A DNA stretch of 64,000 nucleotides from Paraspadella gotoi (Eukaryota > Chaetognatha). Below the pieces are notes generated by a model, which had not been told where the DNA came from, did not search any database, and was given only the letters and a program-made list of their open reading frames with translations. The stretch is taken from the NCBI GenBank assembly GCA_051294375.1, contig CM119269.1, positions 15,873,370 to 15,937,369 of the forward strand. The letters run 5' to 3'. Made by a program: the position numbers and the translations under genes. Position 1 is the stretch's first letter. Every line of letters begins with the position of its first letter. This document shows, piece by piece, positions 24,420 to 46,629 of the stretch.

Positions 24420-26284
24420 ATGGGGAATTTGGGCGGAATGGATTTCGAGTTCGAGGACGGCTCCTTAGTCTCGCAGCAGACGGGTGAGTTTCGGTGAACG
24501 GGGCATTGGTGATGATCTTTTTAGAGTGACAGGACCTCACACAGGTGAAGGCGAGGGCATGGAGATACTGTGAGAGGGTGAGGGTGTGAATATCGTTTGA
24601 GAAGGAAGTGAAATTTCCTTTTAAAAGTTTTATTTCCGTTTTGGTTATGCGAAGTAGATGAATTAAAAAAATGAAATTACGCAGAAATAACTGAACTTAT
24701 AAAATAATCAATAACTTAACTTAATTTCTCGATTCTCCAGATTTGATGGGCGTGGTGCGACGAACCATCGGAAACCGCGAGACGTTTTGGGACGTGGAAC
24801 GGGACTTCGTCAAGGACCCCTGGGTAGCCTGGATGGGTCAGCGGTGGCGCGACTCTTTCGTCTACGGGGTCATATACGTCATCGTCGTCTTCGGCGGCCA
24901 GCAGGTGGGACGACTGAGTCTACAGTTGAGCCACGTATGAATGAGTTGACGTTTTGAATGAATTTTACCTCAACCATTAAATTAATCTTTCAGATAATGA
25001 AAAACCGAGAGAAGTTCGAACTGCGCGGCTGTTTGACTCTGTGGAATCTTTCCCTCGCCGTATTCAGCATCTTTGGTGCCATTAGGTAAGTTCAAAAAGT
25101 GTTAGTGAATAGAAAATTTGATGAGATTAACGATTAATAAATTTTGCCTTAAACCATCAAAGCCTGTCCAAAGTCAGGGGCAAGAGAGCTTATTTATTAA
25201 ATGAATAAATAATTTTTATATTGGTTGTACAAATTACATAGCATCACAATTTTTTTAAGATCTATTTTTATTTGAATGTCAATATTTGAATTTCTCACTA
25301 AGTAGCCTTTAGTTATAATATATCGATATTAACAGTAACCAATTCCTCTATCATTATTTCCAAGGTGCATCTCGGAATTGGTGGAAGTCATTCACACGAA
25401 AGGATGGAAGGCTTCCATCTTGGATAACGGGTTTTACGACGGTTCAACGGGTAAGACAATTACGGATTACAACGACATCAAAAACAACGAAATCAACGTA
25501 ACTTTTTTTCGACGTCGCAGGTTTTTGGGTCATGCTCTTTTCGTTCAGCAAACTCGTCGAATTGGGCGATACCGCCTTTATCGTCTTGAGGAAGCAGCCT
25601 TTGATTTTTCTTCATTGGTATCACCACATGACCACACTCTGCTACGGGTGGCAATCCTACTCCGAGCAGACGGCAACGGGTAAGGCTCGTTTCCGGGATA
25701 TGGTGCATGTGACGTAATGAGACATAAATAAACGTATGTACATTTTTCATGCGCGAAACATTCGCGATATGAAACTGTGAATTGAAAAATGTATTTAGTA
25801 TTTATTTAATTTTTTTTTTTCAGGTCGCTGGTTCGTGGCAATGAACTTCTTTGTCCATTCGCTAATGTATTCCTACTATGCGATAAGAGCCATGAAATTT
25901 CGGCCTCCTCGTTGGGTTATGATTTCCATCACCAGTGCGTATTTGTAATTAATTTTAATTTTATTTTTCGTATTTTTAAACATAATTGTATTAATTTACT
26001 AGGTCTGCAGATTCTTCAGATGTTGATAGGGTGCTCGATCGGGTTTTACATCCTAAACCTGAAGCTTCACGGTAAAATTGTTTATTAATGTTCCTTAATG
26101 TTTAATAATTAATTTTCCGCGATCGCCCTCTACAGGTGAGCAAGTGAACCAATCGTGGCGAAACCTATCCTATTGTTTCATCGTCTATATTTCTTACTTC
26201 GTCCTCTTCTCACACTTTTTCTACACGACTTACTACGCAAATAAAAATAAAATGAGCGTCGAAAAGAAAGAAAAAGCGAAATGA
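24420..26284 (+). CDS. Very-long-chain fatty acid elongase, ELOVL6-like
   Basis: Eight exons: 24420-24483, 24741-24904, 24994-25085, 25365-25450, 25521-25679, 25824-25934, 26003-26071 and 26136-26284. All junctions agree in phase and give 297 aa, a normal ELOVL length. The enzyme performs the condensing step of ER fatty-acid elongation with malonyl-CoA. The hallmark histidine box is HWYHHMT (about residue 172). Other family marks are [17 protein letters not shown] before it and [14 protein letters not shown] after it. Several hydrophobic segments are visible, and the C-terminus is Lys-rich ([13 protein letters not shown]), like an ER-retention tail. The HWYHH box with this context points to the ELOVL3/6 branch, which elongates saturated and monounsaturated C12-C16 chains. 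A poly(A) signal AATAAA lies at about 26299. Confidence 0.95.
25142..25245 (-). repeat. Dispersed repeat family E, truncated
   Basis: The reverse complement reads from TTGTACAACCAATATAAAAA through ACTTTGGACAGGCTTT, matching the first 100 bp of the full copies at 37004-37216 and 50764-50976. It lies in an elongase intron. Confidence 0.7.
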
Positions 26285-26698
26285 ATCTTTTGTATAATGA
26301 ATAAAACATATATATGTAAATATTGTTGTACTTTTATTTTTCTAATGAAGTTAATGCACGAAATGTTTATTTTCCGTCGAATCCCCTTTCCGCAAATCTT
26401 TATTTTTTTTTAATTATTTTTTTTTGTCTATTGAAATCTGTGAGGTAAAATTAATTTCTTTTAATTGACAAATATAATAATTTTTGTTATTCCTCGTGTT
26501 TTATTGCTGTTTCGGTCACGATTGATTCATCTTTAATAAAAAGCGAGCGCAGTAAACAATCAATCAAGCAATTAATTCATTCTTTAATTAATTAATTAAT
26601 TAATACATTAATTTTTGGCTAATTTTGATTTATTTTTCTTAAACATCTTGATTATTGAACCGAACAAACTAAGGAACAAAAACTATTCACTTTATCTT

Positions 26699-27002
26699 TA
26701 TCGGTCGAATTCATCGACGACGACGACGACGACGACGATAATCCGAAGCTTCATAAACCTCAAGTTTTCGAGGATCGAGCGAGCGAAAGAAAAAGCTCGT
26801 ACGATCCCTCGATCCTTCGCGTTGTGCCTCGATCCTCAGTTTAGCTGCTCGCAGCAAGAGAAAGGGCCCTACTCGAGCCTGAGTAAATACTTGATATAAT
26901 CAACGAAAAAAAAACGCGTAGTTATTTCTCTTTAAAAAATTTATTAAAGAAAAGACTTTAAAAACCTATAAAACTATTTTTCAATAAACACCAAACTTCA
27001 AG
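26699..27002 (+). promoter_or_regulatory. Probable 5' UTR and promoter-proximal region of eEF2
   Basis: A GC-richer stretch (26700-26890) with a (CGA)n run precedes an AT-rich stretch and then the ATG, in context TCAAGATGG. It looks like a non-coding first exon, but I cannot define a start site. Confidence 0.35.
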
Positions 27003-37440
<10,438 letters not shown>

Positions 37441-37850
37441 ACGGGAACTGTGAGGATGAGAAGATAAGAAGATGTGAAGGATATCTTTGAGCTCGCGTCA
37501 CGCTCGACGTGTATGTCTTGGAGTTGTTGTTATTGCTTAACTCTTTAATTTTAATAAAACTTCAATATTTAAACTAAATCGTTTTTTTAAATTATACACC
37601 ACTGCATTAAAACAGTGTCATTGGAAAACAAATTTAAACTCGCAAATTTCCCTCATGTTTGAGATTTAAGCCAGTTCGATGTAATGAATGTTTCGTCACG
37701 GAAATAGGAATATAATTACGCTAAAGCTTTACAATTAGGAACAAAAACAAACATGGTAATCACTGCTTCAACTCTCTCTCTCACAGTCTCTCCTCTCATA
37801 ACCCTCTTTCCAAGTAAGCCTTTCTATTCGCGGAAACTTTCAAAATCGTC

Positions 37851-38019
37851 ATTCGCCTCCCAACCCAAAGGTCCGGGGTTCTAGCCCGGTGGCCGCCCAG
37901 CAGTTAAGAGGGTCGGGGCGCTTAACCCGCCTGTAACACGGTGTTACAGCCTGATCCGAAGCTCAGGGACTGCTTATATTGAACGGTTCTGACACATAAC
38001 AATAATTACTATCTCTTCA
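37851..38019 (+). mobile_element. LTR fragment, TRIM-like family
   Basis: The 3' two-thirds of the LTR described at 40282-40517, from CATTCGCCTCCCAACCC to the ACTATCTCTTCA end. The 5' part is missing. Confidence 0.8.
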
Positions 38020-38525
38020 ATATGCATTTTATTTCTAATTCAACAAGACTAGGTCTAATTACAAAAAATAAAACAGGATTATTAATTAAATAGTAGGGAA
38101 AGGAATTATTTCTTTGAGAACAAATAGATCTTCTAAATACATTTTTTCTACGTTTGTTTAACATAGTGAAGATGTCCTGGTAACCAAAGAAGCTGTTAAA
38201 TCCAAAGATCTTTCTTACGCCATCATTGATAGCTCCGTTGAGTTTGTTCATGTCTTTAGCTAAAAAAGTCTTAACTTCAAAACCATAGAGCAAAATTGGA
38301 ACACAATTAGAGAAAAACAATTTCATGAATAATTCTTCAGACGGTTTGTATCTGGCATTAATTATGCAATTGCGAGTTTTAGGGAAGGTTCAAATAAATA
38401 TCCCTATTCTCTAGTTAGGTTAAATCCAAGATAAGTCCATCTATTTACTAACTCTATTGGGTTGCCATTCAGAAAAAGAAAATCATTTGTAATAGCGAAA
38501 GAGGACTTTCCAAAATACATGACAA
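38015..38525 (-). mobile_element. LINE reverse-transcriptase C-terminal remnant
   Basis: On the minus strand, FLFLNGNPIELVNRWTYLGF and then (after a frame change) SNCVPILLYGFEVKTFLAK followed by KLNGAINDGVRKIFG. These match the region after the RT catalytic core in non-LTR retrotransposons (the YLG and LLYG motifs). It is only about 160 codons with a frameshift, so a dead 5'-truncated copy. Confidence 0.75.
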
Positions 38526-39059
38526 TAGATTGACAATAGATAGGGCGTCGTTCAACACTTTTTCGATAAAACCTAAGAAAAAAAAAATATTAAAATGTAC
38601 AGTCATCTCGCCAGCTATATCTAAATTTTTAACTTCCTATGGTTACACGCTTTTACACTTTCCAATTATAAAAGAGCGTGACGACGACAACGACGACAAC
38701 AACGACGACGACACAAAGAAGAAATTCTAAACGATTATCAAGCCAAGACGGGTTTAAGCCCGTCTGGCAAGATAAAAACCTGAATTAGAATCATGAATGT
38801 CCTTGTATCCGTTTTTTAATTGAATCGATTTAAATTTAAAGTTGACTTTCTTCTCTCTCATAATCAAGAAATGGAAAAAGAAATAAACGATTTTACATTT
38901 TCTACGGACACAGGTACTTTAATTAAAATTTTTTTGATCTAGTCGACCGATAATCGGAGGCTATTCCGCCGTTGCTAAAGTTTATTTATCCTATAATTTA
39001 TGAAAAAAAAATTAATGTTTAAAACCTTTCAAGGCCATATTCCGCTCAGCCCCACCAAA

Positions 39060-41912
39060 ATGAAACCCTTCCATCTATCCTCCTTCTCGGAAATGGACTC
39101 CGTCGCTCGACGGAAACTGGACGCCATCCAAGATACCCTCGGCGTCAAAAATCTGGAAAATCCTGTCCTCGTCATAGATGTGGGCGTGGCGGTCGAAGTC
39201 GTGAACGAGTGGCGCCGCCTAATGCCGAGAGTCGAACTCTATTATGCACTAAAGGTTGCAAAAATATATTTTGAATTAAAATATTTATTTTGCTAAATCA
39301 AGTTTTGATGTAAACTAGTATTTGTATGAGAAAAGTTGTTTTTTTTTATCTTTCCATCCATAAGGCTAATCCGGACGAGCGACTTGCCGCTGCCCTACTC
39401 AAACTCGGTTGCGGCTTCGACTGCGCCTCCGCTAATGAGATTAGGACGATGTTGAAGACCGGCTGCGGACCCGACAAGATCGCCTTTTCTAATCCGGCCA
39501 AGTTCGAGAGCCATTTGACATACGCCGCGAAGAATGGTACAAACGGAGTAGCGGCGGTAGGGCACGGATATCGAACAATATTTTCTGATTTTAAATGACA
39601 CAAAAAAAGTTTATTATTTTTCATAGGATGATTAGTTTTACCTCCAATCTTATAGCAAAGTACTAGACGTTTATGAAATTAATTTAATATTTACTTATGT
39701 AAAAAAACCTTTTTATTGAGCTTCGATTAAATTTTTTTTTTTAAATAAACTTTATATAGTAATAAAATAATTTTTAAATACTTCCGTGCGCTATATCTAT
39801 AAGATGTATTTTAAAATTATTTTATTTTCATATTCTCTAACAGTCATTTTACCATTATCTATTTGAGAGAACTTCTAGTTTTCAACCTGTTCCGGCCTAA
39901 TGATTATACTATCATGTTGGAGAGACAGTAATTATTGTTATGTGTTAGTGACAGAACCGTCCAATATAAGCAGTCCTTGAGCTTCGGATCAGGCTGTAAC
40001 ACCATGTTACAGGCGGGTTAGGCGCCCCGTCCCTCTTAACTGCTAGGCGGCCACCGGGCGAGAACCCCGGACCTTTGGGTTGGGAGGCGATTGACTTGCC
40101 TCCGGCACCAATGTCCGCTGATGAACGGTTGGTGGATTTTAGTCCACCATAATGTTATAATAATTAATGTAATTGAAATACATTTTATCTGTATGTAAGT
40201 GAGATGGTGAAAACCACTAAGCCGCAGTTCATGACATATTAGTCCCGGGATCGAATCTCCTTTTATTTGTCTTTAATAAATTGTATGGTGAACTAAAATC
40301 CACCAGCCGTTCATCAGTGGTCATTGGTGCCGGAGGCAAGTTCATTCGCCTCCCAACCCAAAGGTCCGGGGTTCTAGCCCGGTGGCCGCCTAGCAGTTAA
40401 GAGGGACGGGGCGCTTAACCCGCCTGTAACATGGTGTTACAGCCTGATCCGAAGCTCAGGACTGTTTATATTGAACGGTTCTGTCACTAAAACATAAGAA
40501 TTATCACTGTCTCTTCATTGTGGAGCCCGACTTCCAAACACAACAGCATCAACAACACTTTCAGGCGACATGCCTCAACCTGGCGATGCACTTTCCGCCA
40601 ACAACACATCAGGCGACATGCCTCAACTTGGTGATGAACTTTCCACCAACAACAACAATTCACTGAAGAGACGCAACAGACTTCTCCCTACGGGAGGGGG
40701 GTGATGTATGGTGGACTAAAATCCACCAACCGTTCATCAGTGGTCATTGGTGCCGGAGGCAAGACATTCGCCTCCCAACCCAAAGGTCCGGGGTTCTAGC
40801 CGGTGGTCACCTAGCAGTTAAGAGGGACGGGGTGCTTAACCCGCCTGTAACATGTGTTACAGCCTGATCCGAAGCTCAGGGACTGTTTATTTGAAGGTTT
40901 TTGTCACTAACACATAAGAATTATCACTGTCTCTTCAATCGTTTATAACTTATATGTTTAAAGCTGAGTTAAAAGCGAAGAAGCCTGGATCAAATCCGAC
41001 ATCCGTCTGTTTCTCAGAGCGTTATTTTGTTATTCTTTTTCTTTATGTCTCTCTTATCTGCAAACTTCAGGAATAAACCTTCTCCCCTTCGATTCGACGG
41101 AAGAGTTGGACAAGATCCACCGCTTCCATCCCAACTGCTCCGCCCTTCTCCGCATCCGCGTCGACAATCCTTCCTGCTTCTTCAATCTATCCTCCAAATT
41201 CGGCGCCGAACTTGAAGACGCGCCACGCCTACTTCGAGACGCAAAAACCGCCGGCGTCGACGTCATCGGCGTCAGTTTCCACGTGGGCAGCGGCGGTAAT
41301 AACGCCGCCGCTTTCGCTGCGGCGATAAAAGACGCCGCTAGCGTCTTTAAAATAGGCGCCGCTTTGGGGATGAAGATGACGACGCTGAATTTGGGCGGAG
41401 GATTTCCGGCTTTCAATTTCGATGGCCCCGCGATTAGCGTCTACGCGGAGACCATCAACGAAGCCTTGGAGACGCACTTCGACGACAAAAGGATTCGGGT
41501 TCTCGCCGAACCGGGGCGCCACGTCTGCGCGAGAACGACGGGGATTCTTCTCAGGGTTCATTCCAAGAGAGTCGTTGTGGAAAAGAGCGGGGATAGAAAG
41601 GGAAATTTAAATTTCTACTACTATTTGAACGATGGAATTTACGGAAACATGATCTGTGCCAAAATCGGCCATAATGCCTTGAGCAAAGTTTTTTTTTTCA
41701 CCAAAGAGAATATTGAAACGAGCGAAAGGTCGTGTTCGACTCTATGGGGACCAACTTGCGACAGTTGTGATTGTCTTGCAAAAGACGTTTGGTGGCCAGA
41801 GTTGCAGATTGGCGACTACGTCCTTATCGATGACGTTGGCGCGTACGGACCTTATATGGCGACTAATTTCAACGGATTCGGAATGAATTTGACTGAAGTT
41901 TTGTACGTGTGA
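39060..41912 (+). CDS. ODC1: Ornithine decarboxylase
   Basis: Three exons: 39060-39254, 39365-39536 and 41071-41912 (phases 0 and 1), 402 aa, slightly shorter than vertebrate ODC. This PLP enzyme makes putrescine from ornithine, the first committed step of polyamine synthesis, in the cytosol as a dimer. The PLP lysine is in YYALK at the end of exon 1. Also present are FHVGSG, the glycine loop NLGGGFP, AEPGRHV, and the catalytic cysteine in WGPTCDS. These are the residues lost in antizyme inhibitors, so I call it an active enzyme. The C-terminus is short (NLTEVLYV), without the long PEST-like tail of vertebrate ODC. I chose the ATG at 39060 over the in-frame one at 39000 because alignable sequence starts there and a likely acceptor lies between. 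Intron 2 holds the LTR elements. Confidence 0.93.
39923..40150 (-). mobile_element. Solo LTR, TRIM-like family, inverted
   Basis: The reverse complement of the LTR at 40282-40517 over almost its whole length, from GAGACAGTAATTATTGTTAT to GTGGATTTTAGTCCACCAT. Both ends are slightly eroded. It faces the next LTR pair in the ODC intron. Confidence 0.85.
40198..40264 (+). repeat. tRNA-like SINE head
   Basis: CCACTAAGCCGCAGTTC resembles a Pol III A box, and GGGATCGAATCTCC about 30 bp later a B box. It sits between two LTRs. It is short, so the call is tentative. Confidence 0.4.
40282..40937 (+). mobile_element. TRIM-like LTR retroelement
   Basis: A 5' LTR (40282-40517) and a 3' LTR (40705-40937) are about 95% alike. 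Both start TGTATGGTG and end CTGTCTCTTCA, the TG...CA ends of LTRs. Three bases after the 5' LTR is TGGAGCCCGACTTCC, a plausible primer-binding site (tRNA 3' CCA complement). Just before the 3' LTR is GGGAGGGGGG, a polypurine tract. The internal part is only about 187 bp, with no coding capacity and two copies of a GGCGACATGCCTCAAC unit. I see no target-site duplication. The LTR contains the palindrome CTGTAACACGGTGTTACAG (clearest at 37930-37960). At least six further LTR copies occur in the window. Confidence 0.8.
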
Positions 41913-43879
41913 TCCACTCTTGTTAAGGGTAGAGCTTATTGTCTTATTGTCTTATTGTCTTATTGACTTCCTTTATCATTATTTTTAGAAGACTTTTCAC
42001 TATTTACATCGAAATTCCAGATCGTAATATATATTTTATACGTAGTGTTAATTTTGCTTCGATAAATGAGATAACCATGAAAGCTGAGAATTTTCGCTAG
42101 AATTTATTTTGAGGAGTTCATTAATATTTAGGAGGTAACGATGTAATAACGTTTTCTTTTTTTCATTACGATATTAGACAATAGACACGTCATTTCGAAA
42201 GTGTTTTTTGTCCGTTTTTTTTGTCTGGTATTTTTGCGAGGGGGGGGGGAAGCCTTTCTTCATGAATCAATATTGACCGAAGGGATAAAAACTTGAACTC
42301 GAGAGATCGAGTGGAAATCCGAAGAAAAGAATAAAAAGAAAGAGAAAAAAAAACCAGGAAAAAGATAACAGAAAAAATATATAAAGACTTCGACTGCATT
42401 AGCAGTTTTTAAACTTATTTGCTGGATCTGCTTATCAGCAGATTCCGGCTCTATATTCCGCTTTGTCGGATTGTCTGTCCCCATATCGCTCTGATTTTAA
42501 AGTTTTTCTACTGCCTGAAATAATTTGATAGGAGTCTACGTCGTTTTTAGAGAAGACTTTTTCAATGGAGATTTTCGTTCAAATCTGACTACCAAACAAT
42601 ATAAACGCTCCTGGTAAAAATTCTGGTAAAATATCGATGTAAAAACACATGTTTCCGATCCTGTTGTATCTGAAGGGCTCGCATTTTTTTTCTCTTGTCA
42701 AATCATCAACATCTTGATATCAAACAAGCCAGAACAAATAGACTGCTTCTGGACGGAAAAATTTTCTATCTCTGATTTTATATAGAAATGAAAAGGATTT
42801 TTTTTCCTTGAAAACGATATAAACGTGACTGAGGTATGTTCCTGTTCAACAAATGACGTCCAATTTTGGAAACCTTTGGCAAAGTGTCTGAAGGGCTCTC
42901 AAAATTTTTCTTTACATTTTATTTGGTTATTTTGATATAATACGATCATGGTAAAGTGAATTAGTCCATTTTGGTGAAATTTTTATTTAAAGTAAAAGTA
43001 AAAGAGGAGCTAATGATCGGAATTCTAAGAGTTTTCAACCGGGAGTCAGATTCGGGAAAAATCTTCTATGGTGAAAATCTTCCAAAGAAGATGTGAATTT
43101 TCCAAAGATTTTGGTTAATATTTTCTATATTTATGGTCGGATTTTTTTGAAACTTAATATTAACAATATTGCCATCATTCTACCTTGGCCGGTATAAGAA
43201 TATATTAAAAAAACCTCGGGCTTTGTTCGTCAGAGCTTAGTCCTAAATTTGAATATTTCTTACACCGATCGATAGCTCTTTGAAAGAAATTTGTTTTCCT
43301 AATTATTTTTTAAATATTGAAAAAGAAATAGCGGTGTATTTGAAGCTAACAAGTGGCTACTTTTTTTTGTGCTGCAGTACAGATATAGTAAATGTAGCGG
43401 CTCAAGGGATGACGAAAACGAAGATGAATCAAATAACAACAACGATCAATGTCACAGTTAAACAATGAATCCACCTAAAAAAATGAACAAAAAAATAGAA
43501 TATAACAGCCAAAAAAAATTATTTTTTAGGTTTATTAAAACTATCCTGGCTCTTTCCTTATCTTACTTTCACTAACATCTTCACTTATCTATCCCTAACA
43601 ACTTATTTTCCCTTTCACATTTCATTCTTAATAGCTAACTGGATTATTAATTTCTTTTGTTATTACTAGTTTAGTATTAAGATTTTTCCATTTATTACTC
43701 TGTTGTACATTGCTAAATGTAATTATTTTCTCTGCCTTTGTTTTTCTCTCTCTCTCTCCCTCAATTTTTGTTTTTCACCTTTCAAGTTTCAACCAACCTT
43801 ATCTTCTTCCCTGTCCTTACCTTCACTTGTCCTCACATCTGACCACTGTCCTTTCTAAATTCTTTGCTTGGCAATTCTT

Positions 43880-43881
43880 CT

Positions 43882-43976
<95 letters not shown>
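43880..43976. repeat. (CT)n microsatellite
   Basis: About 95 bp of CT. It is followed by GGCAGTGTCTACGAAACGCC, whose near reverse complement occurs at 46210-46235. Confidence 0.9.
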
Positions 43977-44469
43977 CAAAAACTAATGTTAAAGGCAGTG
44001 TCTACGAAACGCCTTTCTTAAACCATTGATTTCTAACTGTAAAATTACTACTTTTTAGTGTCTCGTTTGATTCTTTGGGTCATTCTTGACTTTAAAAATT
44101 CGATTTGGAATAGTTATCTCTCTGTCATTAAGCACAACGCACTGTTGCTTATTCTATTACTTCAAAATTCGCTACGACAAAAGTTCTTTCAGAGTTTTTG
44201 AACTAATTGAGTTTAAAAATCTATTTTAACTATCGAGTTACGAAATCTACGTCAACTATTGGTTTAAAAAATGAGAAGAAATGGAGCGTAGACAGCTCAA
44301 CAGTTTTTAAATATTAAATCTAATCTTCTCCTTTCTCTCTTTCTTTCTTTCTCTTCTTTCTTTCTTTCTCTTTTCTTTCTTTCTCTTTCTTTCTCTCTCT
44401 CTCCTCCAACTTACTGCGGGTGGGGATACGCCTGGGTGCGGGAACGCCGACAGAAAAGAGAAAAGGATT

Positions 44470-44547
<78 letters not shown>

Positions 44548-44826
44548 GAAAATAAGAGGAGAAAGGAGGGAGGAGAAATAAGAGAGAGAAACTTCCCTCG
44601 CGAACGAATCTAACGAATGTTACGATTCGTTTGCCAGAATAGCAACATTTAATTTGAACCACTTCTCAGACTCCACTTCCGTTAATGATGCCACCACTAA
44701 CAACCGACGACGCTGTAGAAAAATGTCTTTGTATTTCGAAGTTATGAATAATTGATGAACGAATCGATGAACAAAGTTGTGAACGAAAAATCGAGGTAAC
44801 TGTGAGAACCAGTCTTTAGAAACTCT

Positions 44827-44834
<8 letters not shown>

Positions 44835-44893
<59 letters not shown>

Positions 44894-46080
44894 AACCTAA
44901 TGTTAAAAGAAAAACTTATTGATTGTCAAAAACGCTGATGAAGACTCTAACTAAAGAGTCAAAACATGTCCGACTAACAAATTGTCTAATTATAATTCGT
45001 TGAAAAACAATTCAAATCTATTTTTCTCTAAATAATAATTTGAATAGTCACATTTCATTGCGTTTTGGGAGCTCAAATGATTTTGAACAAAGACGACGAC
45101 GACGACGATATAACAACGAAGACGACGACGAAGTCTTTGTACTCTGTGACCCGTAGTGGTCAGTAAGAATGACCGTTCGTATCCAAACAGAATGATCTTG
45201 TTATGGCTGACCTTTTTCAGCCAATGTAAATACGTATTTGTTGTTGTTGTTAATTTTTTTGCTTTTTATTTTTATAGTCTATTGTTTGTTTATTTTATAA
45301 AACTTCTCACAACGTCTCTCTCTCTCTTTCTATCTGTCTCTCTTTCTTTCTTACTTTCTCTCTCCTATTTTCTCTTCTTTATTCCTTTTATTCTTTTTTT
45401 TCTGTCTTATTTATTTTTTGGTTTATGCTCAAAATAATTCGGTAACTCGCGATTTTTTTTTCAATTTTGGTTGCTTAGCAGATTTAGTAAAGTCGACAGA
45501 TTTTGCGGAATAATTTTCCGCAAAATCGTGTCGACACACGGAAAAAATAATTAAAAATTGTCCTGATGCTTTGAGATAACGCAAAATGATGCGGTTTTTT
45601 ACGATTTAACAAGAATAAATAACTAGTCCAACTAATAAAACTATAAAAAAAATAAATCTAAAGTCGAAATTAAAAATAAACTACAATCACAAAAAATCAC
45701 AAATTCAAAGACATCTTAAAAATTTTTTTAAAGAAAACGCATGAAGCTTATTTCTTTATATTACAGATATAATTAGCTTATCATGTGGGGAATATTTTGC
45801 ATTAGTTTTCAATTAATTTAAAGAATGTTCAGTTAGTTTAAAATGTTGAAATGAAAAAATGCCATTTTTTGACTAACCATTTTAAAAAATTCATTGCAGA
45901 CAAACGGTGAATCATTAACAAAAATGCTTCTACCCCAGTAGAAAGAACATGAAGGCAAACCAAAAGCGAAGTAAAAAAATTTTCTTTTTCTATCTTCACC
46001 TTGAAAATTAGTGTCAAAACTGGAAATGGACAAAAATGGACAAGATTTTTGAAGATAAAAATTGCTTAAAAACGAACTTT
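44835..46080 (+). repeat. Repeat family D, unit 1
   Basis: Begins with (CT)n, then a hammerhead-like motif at 44935-44972. A long hairpin follows at about 45493-45538, with arms GACAGATTTTGCGGAA and TTCCGCAAAATCGTGTC. It ends with a conserved tail AAATGGACAAAAATGGACA. The same order recurs at 48690-49510. Confidence 0.7.
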
Positions 46081-46265
46081 ACTGTATCAAATTTATAAAG
46101 GAATGGTTTATTTACTCGATAGTTGGGCACTCTTTGTGGTATAGTCCAAAGAATTAAAATTTATCATTCATATTTGAAGAATCAGGAGATTCAGTTCATT
46201 TCTTTATAAAAGCCATTTCGTAGACACTGCCTAAAGAGAGAAAAATTGTTGATTATTAAAAATCG

Positions 46266-46302
46266 CTGAAGAAGACTCTTAATACAGAGTCGAAACTTGT
46301 CC
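46266..46302 (+). repeat. Hammerhead-like motif
   Basis: CTGAAGA, then A and a 5-bp stem GACTC/GAGTC with an 8-base loop, then GAAAC TT GTCC. It matches the hammerhead core CUGANGA...GAAA...GUC apart from one extra A. Confidence 0.5.
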
Positions 46303-46629
46303 GATCTACAGTAATAAAAATCGTTGTTGCCTATTAAAAACTGTTTTTTCCTAAATAAATCAATATAAAATTTATCAATAAATCAATTATTCAAACAACC
46401 AGACAATCAAAAATTTGCTTATCTTTAAATTATCGTACGCAGATCCGGCATTTTTTACTCAAATTTTTTTCTGTCTTTCTTTATGTCTTTCTTTATCTCT
46501 TATTTGAATTCTAATCAGTTTGATCAGTTAATCAGGTCTTCAGACAAGGTCTAGGTCTTAAAAAAATATATATATATCTCTCTCTCTCTTTCATTCGAAA
46601 TTACCGTCTTTCTCTCTCTAAATCACACG

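Larger units (their letters stand above)
42000..46560. other. Intergenic region between ODC and polyamine oxidase
   Basis: No gene seen. It holds a TCTGCTTATCAGCAGA hairpin (42426-42445), (CT)n tracts (43880-43976 and 44835-44893), a CTTT-rich tract followed by (GA)n (44330-44545), (GAC)n near 45095-45135, and one unit of repeat family D (44835-46080). Confidence 0.6.
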
